From contig CDRNVI010000156.1 in NCBI GenBank assembly GCA_977017575.1, positions 124,001-188,000 on the forward strand: a stretch of 64,000 bases of DNA, given 5' to 3'. The notes beneath the pieces are model-generated. The model worked only from the letters and a program-made list of their open reading frames with translations, made no database searches and was not told where the DNA came from. Numbering within the stretch: position 1 is the first letter of the stretch; every line of letters begins with the position of its first letter. This stretch comes from Paramoeba atlantica (Eukaryota; Discosea). The translations under genes were made by a program, and so were the position numbers. This document shows positions 43,396 to 53,545 of the stretch, in pieces.

Positions 43396-46300
43396 CTAGT
43401 CGCAGAAGGAGGAGCAATCATTCTCCTGCTGAGGAATAAACTCAGTGAAGAGAGTGAAGCCAGATAACAAAGGACATTCGATTGTTAAGGTAAGGCATTT
43501 CTTTGCAAGTGTTTCGTCTTCTCTAATGTACCAACAACATCGATCTGGGTTTGGAGTTGGAGTTGGAGAAGGTGTTGTACATCCTGGACCATAAACCAGG
43601 TCTGGATCTATTCCTTGAAATGGACCAACTGTGGAAGAATACCACGTCCGTGCTCTTTTCATTTGGTTAACATCAGGTCCTGTAATCGAAACAGAGACGA
43701 CTGAATCTATGATTCCTTCCCACCGAATGGCATAAAAGGTTTCTTGGGAAGAGGAATATTGCTCCAAGAAACCGTTATTTGATATCGATATTTTATACTA
43801 AATGACAAAATGAAAAAAGGAAAAGTTAAATAGGGGAGCGAGAAGAGAGAATAATTGAGAATTCGAACTCAAACCTCTTGGATTGCAAGATGATTGCAAA
43901 AGGCCAGATCAACATAAAACCGTTCTTCTGTTGATTGAGGATTGGAAAAACTTCCAGAGGTTATGTTATAAGACCAAGTTATTCGAGAAAGGGTTTCATC
44001 ATTCTTCAACCCAACAAATTTTAACTGCAAGGGAGAAGGAAATAATGGAGTTGGAACTGGGGATGGTGTTGGTGTTGGGCTTGGTTCATTGTGATTGCAG
44101 AGATCATAGCATTCTTCGTCTGTGATAAAAAGAGAGGGGAAAAGAAGCCGATATCCAAGCAAATCATGGCACCCTTCATTGATGGGAAAGCAGATATCTT
44201 TCTTTGATTCTCCAAGCTCAGCTGTGTAATAACAGCATTGATTTAGGGCTGAGTTCTCTGAAAACGGGGTTGGTGTTGGAGTTGGGGTTGGAGTTGGGAG
44301 AAGAATTTGCGAAGAGGACATTGAAAATGTATGGAGAGTAAGAGTGGGTGATCGGAGAAGACCAGAGGCAGTTTCGAAATCATCGGCAATCACCAAAGAC
44401 CAGGTTCCTTGAATAAAATAATATGAGGATCATCCTTCTTTTTTCTTCATGTGATGATATGAAGGAGGGAACAAACCTGCGGCACGTTCAAGCCAATGTT
44501 TTGTTGTTGAAAACCCCCAATTCTCGAAAGTTAAGTCCTAAGAAGGGAGGATGAATTTTTATTCAAACAAAGAAGGAAAAAACTTTTCTAAAAACATACC
44601 ACAGATTCTGGCAGTTCTCGAGATTTTGCAAGCTCACTTTTTGTACCGCTTGGGGATATTAAAGTGATACTCAAATGAGCTGGTTGGGGGTGTTGAATAT
44701 CAGCAAAGACTGTAACCTATTGAAAAGTCTTAATTATTTTTTTTCGTGGAAAAATTGTACGCATTTTCTCCAAACATAATCAACAAGAATCGTGTCTTCA
44801 GCTGATATTTCATATAAAACCGTCAGTTTCCCCTTCTCTGGGATCAGTTTCTCCCTGAAAATTGAAGAACGAGGAGACTGAAAAATATTGTCAATGAAGA
44901 AGTGGAGGTCGAAAAAAATATTAAAATGAACCTGCTCAGGGTTGATCAAATAAGGGCGGTTGATCTTCCCTGCTGCCATTTGAACGGCTTTGTACGCATT
45001 AAGATTTCCAAAGCCAATCTATTCAGCAACATAAATTGATTGATCAAGAAGAAAAAACAAATTTTAGATTCAAAACCTTTTCGTTATATTTTAGACCGGC
45101 TCCATTAATTTTATACTCAACACCAATTGGGAATGATGATGTCAAAACAAGAATGTGCGAAATATCTCTTGGTGTTAACGTCGGATTTGCTTGCTTCATT
45201 AGAGCAACAACACCAGCTTTTACAAAATAATGAATAAAGCTTGAAACAAAAAAAAAACATTCAAGGGACCTGTCATTGAAGCTGCATACTGTCCCCCCAC
45301 TCTTTCAGAGCATTCTATTCCATCAGAAAATGACACAGGAATTCCCTTTGAGGTGTCTCCGCCGGGAGCTGAAACAATCTATCCAAATACATGCAATACA
45401 TAGGATTATTAAAATGTGGCTTCATAAAAATTGATGGTTTTCTAAAAAAGCAAAATTCCAAACCACATTAGCGCATGGTTCACTGTACTCACTTGGGATA
45501 CCTTCTGATGTATGAAAACCAACACAAATAGAGAATGGATGATTCGAATACATATCATAATTACAATTATCACCATCCCTCCCATTCCCTAAAATGGTAC
45601 AATTGAGCAAGCAAAGTTGAAAAGAGATTGGATTTTAATTTGAAAGAGAAACCTGCGTAACTCACAACAGGGATCCCACGAGAAACAGCACTCTCGACAT
45701 TTTCCCAACACTTTTTACCTAAAAAAAAGGAAAATCTGATTAAAATGATGAAATGAAAGAAAAAAGAAAAGAAAATCAAACAAAATCGATGGATTTTTCC
45801 TCCTTCAGCAGCAGTAAATGTCAGAAGGAAAATATCTGGCGCATCATCGTCATTCAAGAGAAATTTCAAATCAATCGCAGCCTAACTCAATTCCGAAATC
45901 AATTCATTCCAAATAATCATAGAGAAAGAGAGAAGAGAGAACCTGGCTTCCAGGTTGAATGGTTGAAAAGGAGGCACCATAAGCGACTCCCCGAGTACAA
46001 ACATCATTAAAACCGTTTCCCACTGCTGTTGCCAAAATTGCAGTTGCGATTTCTTGGGGAAAATTGGTTTTTACCTTTTCATTTGAAATGAATGATCGAT
46101 TTTTTTTGAAGGAAAAAGAAAAGAGAAGAGATACTTCTGGGTTTTGGCGGCCGACTAAGTCTTGGTGAGTGTTAAAAGGAGATTGAAAACCATGGCCAAT
46201 CCGAACTCCGGATCCATTGAAACCAAGCTTCTCCCAAACAGGTTGAACATTAATATGACCTTGAAAGAACCAAGCTTACAAATTACCCAGTGGTCATTTC

Positions 46301-46530
46301 AAAAAGAGAAGAAAAAAAAAACCAGTTTGGATCTCTGAAGTGGAGTGGAGGTGCCATGACTCGGCATAAAGAGGGTCGCTTTGTCCTTGTTCTCTCTTCT
46401 CGCTCCTGGACAGATCTCCTCCGGTTACTAAATTCTGTCTCACACTTCCACAATCTTTCCAAACAAAATCATAAGCTTGAAGGGGAGAAAGAATTGTGAA
46501 GAAAACCAGAACAAAACAGATCAAACTCAT
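43396..46530 (-). CDS. P9: secreted kexin-like pseudoprotease with extra C-terminal domain, 2 CC-Y modules
   Basis: Subfamily II. Signal peptide MSLICFVLVFFTILSPLQA, YDFVWKDCG, then DPLYAESWHLHS. Asp position: IGHGFQSPFNTHQDL (Phe); His position: Ile in [12 protein letters not shown]; Ser position: Gln in [39 protein letters not shown] has Asn at the oxyanion place although the second Gly of GNGG is Arg. The tail differs from all others: Thr-Pro linker, module 1 (NQCCYYTAELGESKKDIC), then an unrecognised ~110-aa domain (LQLKFVGLKNDETLSRITWS, ERFYVDLAFCNH, intron about 43868-43800, FYAIRWEGIIDSVVSVSITG, GIDPDLVYGPGC) and module 2 (DRCCWYIREDETLAKKC). The PA-like insert seems shortened: between the P-domain start and NLRFEN-type tryptophan segment there is less room than in P10. 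Confidence 0.78.
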
Positions 46531-46832
46531 CTCATCCCCAAACGAACAACAACAAAACACGCGAAAAAAAAAGAAAAAAGTTTTTCGGTCTGTTTTAAAC
46601 GAAATTTAAATGAAATTTCCTTGTAGATTTACTTTTTCATTGTTGATTTGTCGAATTTTGGTTTTTCTTAATGGTGAAAATTTTCTTTTTTTCTTTTTTT
46701 TTAACTTTTGTTGGACCATTTTTTGTTGCGCAAGTTTTGGTCTTTTGTCTGCTCTCAGTTTTTGTTTCCTCTTCTTTTTTTCTTGTTTTTGGTTCACTCT
46801 CTTAGAGTGTCTATTTCTTCCTGGACCCCTCA
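46531..46832. promoter_or_regulatory. Divergent promoter region of P9 and the GNAT-like gene
   Basis: 302 bp between start codons at 46530 (minus) and 46833 (plus). The plus side is strongly T-rich, as in other 5' UTRs here. No motif I can name. Confidence 0.4.
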
Positions 46833-48494
46833 ATGTTCCGTTTGAGGGCTCTCCGTTTGAGCGACTACTCCAAAATCCCTCTTTTGTACAATGGAATGAA
46901 AAAAGAAATTCAAGCTGGGTATGTGGCGCCTTATCCTCCTGGAATCCTGGGAGCTTTGTGCAGTTCAATGACTGGTTCAAGTACAATTCTTGAAGATCTC
47001 AAAACGGGTTTGTTGAAAAACAGAAAAGAAAATCGAAAAAAGGATTGAAATTGAAGAATCAGGAGAGATTCTTGGATGGTATTTTTCATGCCGAAGTTCA
47101 GTGAGAGAAAAGACTCTCTTTGGATCACAAATCTATTTTCTTCCCAAAGCAAGAGGTTTATTTTTTCAAAAATCTTCCAAAGTTTCAAAAACAAAAACTA
47201 TTCTATGTTTTTTTTCCTTCATTGATTTCCTTGATGGATTTATCCATGATGGAAAACCCTTGAATAAAAAACATCTAAACTGAGTTTGACGATCGAAGGG
47301 AATAGACTCCGGTCTGCTTTGGAATGTGAAGCGCTCCTGCGACAGAAAGATGTTCTTTACTACGAAATGCTCATTGCACCAGACAATCGCTCCTCAATGG
47401 AAAGTCTCACACAAACAGTATCTTTTTTCTCCTCTCTTTTCTTCTCCTTTCTTTTCTTCTCTTCACTTTATTTATTTAGTGTCTCCAACAATTTTTAGAT
47501 GTTCAAACCCTTTGGGGGGACGGTGAAATATCATAAAAAGAGTCCAAATTTTGTTTTATTTCGATGGGGCCCAATCGACCGAACAAAGCTTCAAGACCAT
47601 TTAAATGAAAGGAATGATTTGAGAATTGAAACTGAAGAAATTCAAGAAATTGGACAAACTCAGTTGTTGTTTGACTCGAAAGATCGAACTTCAGAACTCC
47701 CTTGTTCTCCTCCTAAATATCGCCTGAGAGCTCTTCGTTGCAGCGATATCAAAAAAATCGGTCCATTGTACAATGGGTTACAAGATGATGCAATTCAAGA
47801 TGGTTTTGATGCTCCTTATCCTCCAGGAATTTTGGGTTTTTTGGCAACCTCAATGAATCATTCGAGTACAGTCGTGGAGGATCTCATGACAGGTTTTTTT
47901 TTGAAAGGAAAATGTGAGATAAAAAATTTCAAGATTTGAAAACCTGAGAGAAAATAGGAGAGATTGTTGGATGGTATTTTTCGATTCGGAGTTCAAGTCG
48001 AGAAAAAACTCTCTTTGGGGCACAAGTCTGCCTGTTTCCTCAAATACAGGGTTTCTTCCTTCAAATTCAAATGACGAAAAGTAATTGAGCTGAGGGTTTT
48101 TAATTTCTGTGAAAAAGGAAAAGGAATTTTCGATGCTCTAATCTGTGATGCCATCCTCCGACAAAAAGATGTGCTTTATTATGAAGGAATTATTTCCTCC
48201 CAAAGAGGACACTCGATCCTTCAAAATCAATTCCAAACGGTAAAGAAAATGCAATCCTTTTCCTCTTTCTTCAATCCCTGAAGAGTATTAATTTTCCTTC
48301 ATTAGTTATTTAAGTTTGGAGGTGATGTGAAATTACATGAGACTTCAGATTTTACTTTTTTTCGGTGGGGTCCAATCGATAGACAAAAATTGAGAAAGTA
48401 TTTGAATGAAAGAAAAGACCTGAGTTTTGAAACAGAAGAATTTGAAGAAGAGTTTCTGGAATGGGGTTACCCTTTTGATCCTTCCAAACTCTGA
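46833..48494 (+). CDS. Protein with two GNAT-like acetyltransferase domains
   Basis: Seven exons (46833-47007, 47063-47155, 47299-47417, 47499-47892, 47958-48050, 48118-48239, 48306-48494) give 394 aa. Two homologous halves, ~1-185 and ~200-394, each show FRLRALRLSDYSKIPLLYNG or YRLRALRCSDIKKIGPLYNG (the usual GNAT opening R-x-A-x-x-x-D), PYPPGILG, GEIVGWYFSIRSSSREKTLF, an acetyl-CoA-type turn (QGKGIFDALICDAIL in half 2, weaker RGNRLRSALECEALL in half 1), RQKDVLYYE, FGGxVK and FRWGPIDR. Intron positions and phases are repeated in both halves, so the duplication happened after the introns were there. No signal peptide. The GNAT call rests on motif order only; substrate unknown. Half 1 lacks the Gly-x-Gly turn and may not bind cofactor. 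Confidence 0.6.
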
Positions 48495-48589
48495 AAACCA
48501 ACAAGATTTAAAAACAACAAAAAAAAAGCAAAAAAACTTAATCATCCGAAAAGGGCCTCTTTATTGGCAAATTGTGATTTTAATTTTCC

Positions 48590-51500
48590 TCAATGATGAT
48601 GATTTCCTTTGCAATATGCATAACAATCCGATGTTGAAGAGAGGAAGGATTGATCTAAGACAGAATTTTGGATTGGAGGACACTCTGACAACGTGAGAGG
48701 GATACACCTAAAGTCAGCTGTGTTGAGAGCTAAATAGATACAACACAGGTATTCAGTGTACGGTGTTGGGGTTGGAGTTGGGGTTGGAGCTGGTGGGATG
48801 GTTGGAGTTGGAGTTGGTGTAGGGGTAGGACTTGGGGTTGGCGTGGGAGTTGGGACAGGTGTTGGTGGGGGAGTTGGAGTAGGGGTGGGTGTGGGAGGAG
48901 GAAAACAAATTCCCAAGCATTCAGTTTCTGTGATATATGATTGGGTATTAAAGTTCCATCCGTTCATTGGCAGGCAGTATGTCTCATCCGAAGAGGAACA
49001 TTGTTGAATGGAAGGAACCAATTCGTGGTTATAAACACAACAAGTTCTCAGCAGGACTGGGGTTGGAGTTGGTGTTGGGGTTGGGGTTGGTGTGGGTGTG
49101 GGTGTGGGAGTTGGGGAGGGAGAAGGTGTTGGTGTTGGTGTTGGTGTTGGCGTTGGTGTTGGTGTTGGTGTTGGTGAAGGTGTGGGAGGGAAACAGATCT
49201 CTCGGCACTCTTCCTCATAACGAAGAGACTCAAAAAGTAATTCCCAGTTTGGGAGAGAAGGACAAGGGTCATGAAAGGACAAACATTGCTTGACGGTAAA
49301 ATCGGGTGTTGCGAAAACACAACAGTTTGAGAGCAACCTGGTAGGAGTTGGTGTTGGTGTTGGTGATGGAGTTGGGGTAGGTGTTGGAGTTGGGACAATA
49401 ACTGGGGTTGGGGTAGGTGTGGGGGTTGGAAGAGGGGTTGGGGTTGGAGTTGGGATAGGGGTTGGGGTTGGTGACGGAGAAGGAGATGGGGACATTGTTG
49501 GAGTTGGAGTGGGTGGGATTGCCTTCTTAAACGTGTGGAGAGTGAGGGTGGAGGAACGGAGAGTACCGACATCATCTTCAAATTCATCAAAAATATCCAA
49601 AGACCATGTTCCTTTTGATGAAAAAGTTTTAAGAATTTTTTGAAAGAAAAGAAAAAGCTAAAAAGTATAAAACCTGCGGCAGGTTCAAGCCAATGCTTTG
49701 TGGTTGTAAATCCCCATTTATCAAAGGCGAGGCCTTCAACTTTATCAACTGGGGCGCGAAATCGAACATTGGACTTTTGATTTAATATGGATCTTAATTG
49801 ACGATATTCCTTGGGCCAAAATGTGAATGATGGGATAGATTCAATAACAGATGAAGATGCTCCATTCCATTCTTTTTTCAAAAAAAAAAGGAAATTATCA
49901 ATAAATTAGTTTTATGGCAAAATAAAAAGAAAAGAAAATCGAAAAATATGAACCAAAAAAAATTGCATCAGGGAGAACATGACCAGGGCGAGGGGTCAGA
50001 ATCTCGGCAACTTCGACATCACGAGAACAATATGATTGCCGAGGCAACATCAAAATTGTGAGCGTATCTGACGTCGCGCCTTGGAGAGGAGTAAAAGTGC
50101 ATGTATGGCGTTGGCAACAACCCCCAAAATCGGTTGTTGTGTACAAATAGGCCTCACCATCTCTTCCCCACGAATCCCCAGCTACATGGACAAGCAAATG
50201 AGTGTTAAAAGAAAACCCAGGTGTTTTCTCGAGTCATAACAAAATTACCTGGTGAAATTGATTCAAGGGGAAGAGTGAAAAGAAGGGTTGAGCCAGAAAA
50301 AAAAGAAATATTTTTTCCTTCAGAATGAAGAGTGTGCCGAGGAAATGCAAGGTAACTTTCTGTCCCACTGGGCGATTTTAATCTAATTCTCAAATCTCCA
50401 GCATTTGGGTGTTGAATATCAGCATTCACGGTCACCTATCCAAAGATAAATTGAGAAATTGTCTCTTTTCGAAAAAAATTAGATTCTAGTTGAAGTAACA
50501 AACCCAATCCACCAACACGTCTTCCTCAGCTGAGACACCATACGACACAGCCAATTTACCCGAATCAGGAATAGCCAATGCATTCGATTTTTTAATCCTC
50601 AGGGACTATCAAAACACAGAAAAATCAATTGGAGTGATATTTTTTCTGTAAAATGAATTGAAAAAAACCTCGAGAGGGGCAATGAGGTATGGTCGAGGGA
50701 GACGTTGTGATGCCATTCGAACAGCTCCTTTTGCATGAATATTTCCAAATCCAAGCTAAATCTTCTGGGTCAGAAAAAAGATGAAAGAGAAAAATGACGT
50801 AACAACTTTCAAACAACCTTTTCATTATATTGGAGCCCAGCCCCATTTGTTTGGGTGGGAACACCAGGTAAGGTGGCTGTTGAAACAAGAATGTGTGCAA
50901 TGTCTCTGGGTGTTAACGATGGATTTGATTGCTTTATTAGAGCAATAACACCAGCTTGTCAAAAAATGAGGAGATGAGACTGATTGCAACAAATCAAAGA
51001 AGAAAAAAGAAAAAAGGTCCTGACCAGTGATTGAAGCAGCGTATTGGCCTCCTGATCTCTCAGAACAATCTGACCCATCTGAAAAAGAAACAGGAAGACC
51101 GAAACTTTCTGATCCTCCAGGAGCGGAGACAAGCTACAACACAATTCCAAATTGATTCAGAATCAAAGAAAAAGAAAAAAGACGGAAATTTAAAAAAACT
51201 TGCAAACCACACTCGTACATGGTTCACTAAAATCACTTGGATAACCTCCCACTAGATGAGAACCAACCGTAATTGAGAGTGGGTGATTGGCGTACATATC
51301 ATAATTACAATTATCACGTTCATACCCATTCCCTAAAAGAATCTTTCTTTCAGATGAAAAATCTCAAAATTTACCAAAATATTTCAAATTAATTTTCTTT
51401 TTTTTTACCTGCATAGCCTACAACAGTAACTCCACGAGAGACAGCACCCTGCACATTTTTCCAACACTTCTCACCTTTTGAGATTAGGTATTTAATGAAA

Positions 51501-52306
51501 TTCTCTTTTGAAAAAAAAAAGAGGGGGTAGAAATCAAACAGAATTGATGTTTTTCTCCTCCCTCCGCAGAGACAAATGTCAAAAGAAAGATATCAGGAGA
51601 ATCAGAGTTCAGAAAAGCTAAGTCTACCGCCGCCTTCGGTTTGGAAGCAATTTCAGTTCATCAATAAAATGTAAAGAACAATGAGAGAAAGATCAAAGAG
51701 ATGAGAACCTGGTTTCCAGGCCGAATGGTTGAAAATGATGCACCATAAGCGACTCCCCGAGTACAAACATCATTAAACCCATTTCCAACTGCCGTTGCCA
51801 AAATTGCTGTTGCTGTTGCTTCTGGAGAGGCGGCATTGACCTTTTATTTTTGAATTTTATTTCTTGAAGAGTCTGAGTTTAGAATTGATGAAAGAAAGAG
51901 GAAAATACCTCTGGGTTTTGGCGCCCAACCAAGTCTTTGTGAGTATTAAAGGGAGCTTGGAAGCTGTGCCCAATTCGAATGCCGGAGCCATTCAAGTGAA
52001 AAGCTTGCCAAACTTGCTCCACATTGATATGACCTTGAAAAACAGAAATGTTGGATCTCCATCCTCTCAAAAAAATAGAAGAAAATAAAAACCAAGCCGG
52101 CTATCAGGGGTGGAGTGAAGATGCCATGAATCTGCATAAAGAGGATCGCTCTGCGCTCTTGCTTGACTTCTTCGAAATTCTCCAAAATCACTTGAACTCT
52201 CTTGAGTTCCACTTTGGATATCCTCCCAAACGAACTCAACAGAGGAGGGCGAAGAAAGAGAAGGAGTGAGAAGAAGAACAAAAAGAAAACAAAAGAATGT
52301 GTCCAT
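48590..52306 (-). CDS. P10: secreted kexin/furin-like pseudoprotease, 3 CC-Y modules
   Basis: Subfamily II, close sister of P9. Signal peptide [27 protein letters not shown], then [12 protein letters not shown]. Asp position: [15 protein letters not shown] (Phe); His position: Thr in [12 protein letters not shown]; Ser position: Gln in [39 protein letters not shown] keeps Asn. P domain [19 protein letters not shown]; the PA-like insert includes [25 protein letters not shown] and VLPDAIFFG; then [17 protein letters not shown]. The last exon has a long Thr-Pro linker before module 1 ([16 protein letters not shown]), another before module 2, a third before module 3 ([16 protein letters not shown]), and ends KGNHHH. 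The stop is 95 bp from the stop of the GNAT-like gene. Confidence 0.82.
49339..49521 (-). repeat. Thr-Pro codon minisatellite in P10
   Basis: About 180 bp of degenerate 6-bp units coding Pro-Thr with Ser and Ile on the minus strand; the other two linkers of this gene (49055-49190, 48770-48900) have the same make-up. Confidence 0.85.
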
Positions 52307-52499
52307 GATTCTTCTTCACCAAATTTTGCACCTCCCCGTCTCACGCGCCAAAAAGAAAAGGAAAAAAGACTTTCGATCGAACTAGCGTTTTTATATTAAT
52401 TTTATTATTTATTTTAAATTGAATAAAATATCAAAAAATCCACTACTACTCCACAGCTGTTTTTTTTTTTCTTGTCTGTTTTTTTTCGATCGATTTGGG
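52307..52499. promoter_or_regulatory. Divergent promoter region of P10 and the phosphatase gene
   Basis: 193 bp between start codons at 52306 (minus) and 52500 (plus). AT-rich around 52390-52435, T-rich just before the plus-strand start. Nothing recognisable. Confidence 0.4.
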
Positions 52500-53512
52500 A
52501 TGGGCGTTTTGCACTCTTTTGAACACATTGTTCAGGCTGCATCAACGTTCCCCTTCTTTGTCTGTCTCTCCTTATTTACCCTCTATTTTATCTATTTCTA
52601 TTTTCTCCCTTTTTTGGTTTCTTTCTGGAAAGATTCACCAGAGGAGGAGAAGAATTTCAAATTAGAAGGTGGGTTTCATGCTGTAATCCATCTCGTCCCT
52701 TTCTCTTGGCGAAAAAGAATCCTCAGATTCATTGCTCCACCCACTCTTCTCTTTACTCGATTTTTATATCACATTGGTCTTTATAATGTTGATGGGTGGT
52801 GGACTTTGGTTTGTTTTTTTCCCTTTATTTTTTCATTATTGTTGTTTTCATGTTTCTAAAGATTTTTCTTTTTTTTTTTTCAAAGATTGAACCAAATCTC
52901 TTTCTGGGTTCTATCCCTCTCCCTTCTGATATCAAAAAATTAAAAGAAGATAGGATTATTGCAATTGTGAATCTTTGCGAAGAAATGTTAGGTTCCATTT
53001 TGATTCTTAACTCTCCCATCCACACCTCCCTGCTTTTAACAACAACTTTTAAATAGGACCAACCAATCTTTATGACGAGAACAAAATCGCTTACTTGCAC
53101 CTTCCAACCCTTGATGTGAGTCCCCCAACTCTCCCCCATATTTTAAAGGTTTCTTGGGATTGGGAAAACAAAGAGTTTTCAGAATTTTTACTGAATTATT
53201 TATTTTAGGGGATAGCTTTTATTGACCAACATATCAAAGATGGCGGGGTTTTGATTCATTGTCGAGCAGGAAAAGGTAGCTTTTTTGATGATGAAGTTTC
53301 CATTTGGTCAAATGTTTAACAACAAAATATTCTCAGGGAGGAGCACAACCTTGCTTCTTTGTTATCTCCTTTCACAAGACGAATCTCTCTCAAGAGCAAA
53401 GGCGCAAAAGCTTATTGAGGAGAAAAGACGTTGTGTGAGCAAAAATGTTTGGGATCGACCCATTGTCAAATTATATGAACAGCGCCAAAGATTGAGAGGA
53501 CTTGATGATTAA
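52500..53512 (+). CDS. PTPMT1-like dual-specificity phosphatase
   Basis: Five exons (52500-52808, 52886-52991, 53057-53115, 53209-53275, 53337-53512), about 238 aa. The N-terminal third holds a hydrophobic segment (FFVCLSLFTLYFIYFYFLPF) for membrane anchoring. The catalytic domain has NLFLGSIPLPSDIKKLKE, LHLPTLD (candidate general-acid Asp) and the signature IHCRAGKGRS, the HC-x5-R loop that carries the nucleophilic Cys. Order and spacing match the mitochondrial phosphatidylglycerophosphate phosphatase PTPMT1 and its plant relatives (cardiolipin pathway), but a protein phosphatase of the same clan is not excluded. Its stop lies 33 bp from that of the convergent CPT gene, another mitochondrial function. 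Confidence 0.8.
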
Positions 53513-53545
53513 TAAGCCCTTTTTATTATTTGATTCTCTTTTGGA

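Noticed and set aside
48756-49643. Plus-strand Gly-Val or Trp-Cys repeat ORFs, also at 22612-23402 and 42534-42791
   Set aside because: They are antisense readings of the Thr-Pro codon repeats of P10, P4 and P8; the minus or plus gene with signal peptide, splicing and Cys modules explains the DNA fully.
52067-52306. Numerous 60-100 codon ORFs overlapping introns across the window
   Set aside because: They are exon-intron read-throughs or antisense shadows; splice junctions conserved among paralogues give longer, recognisable proteins.
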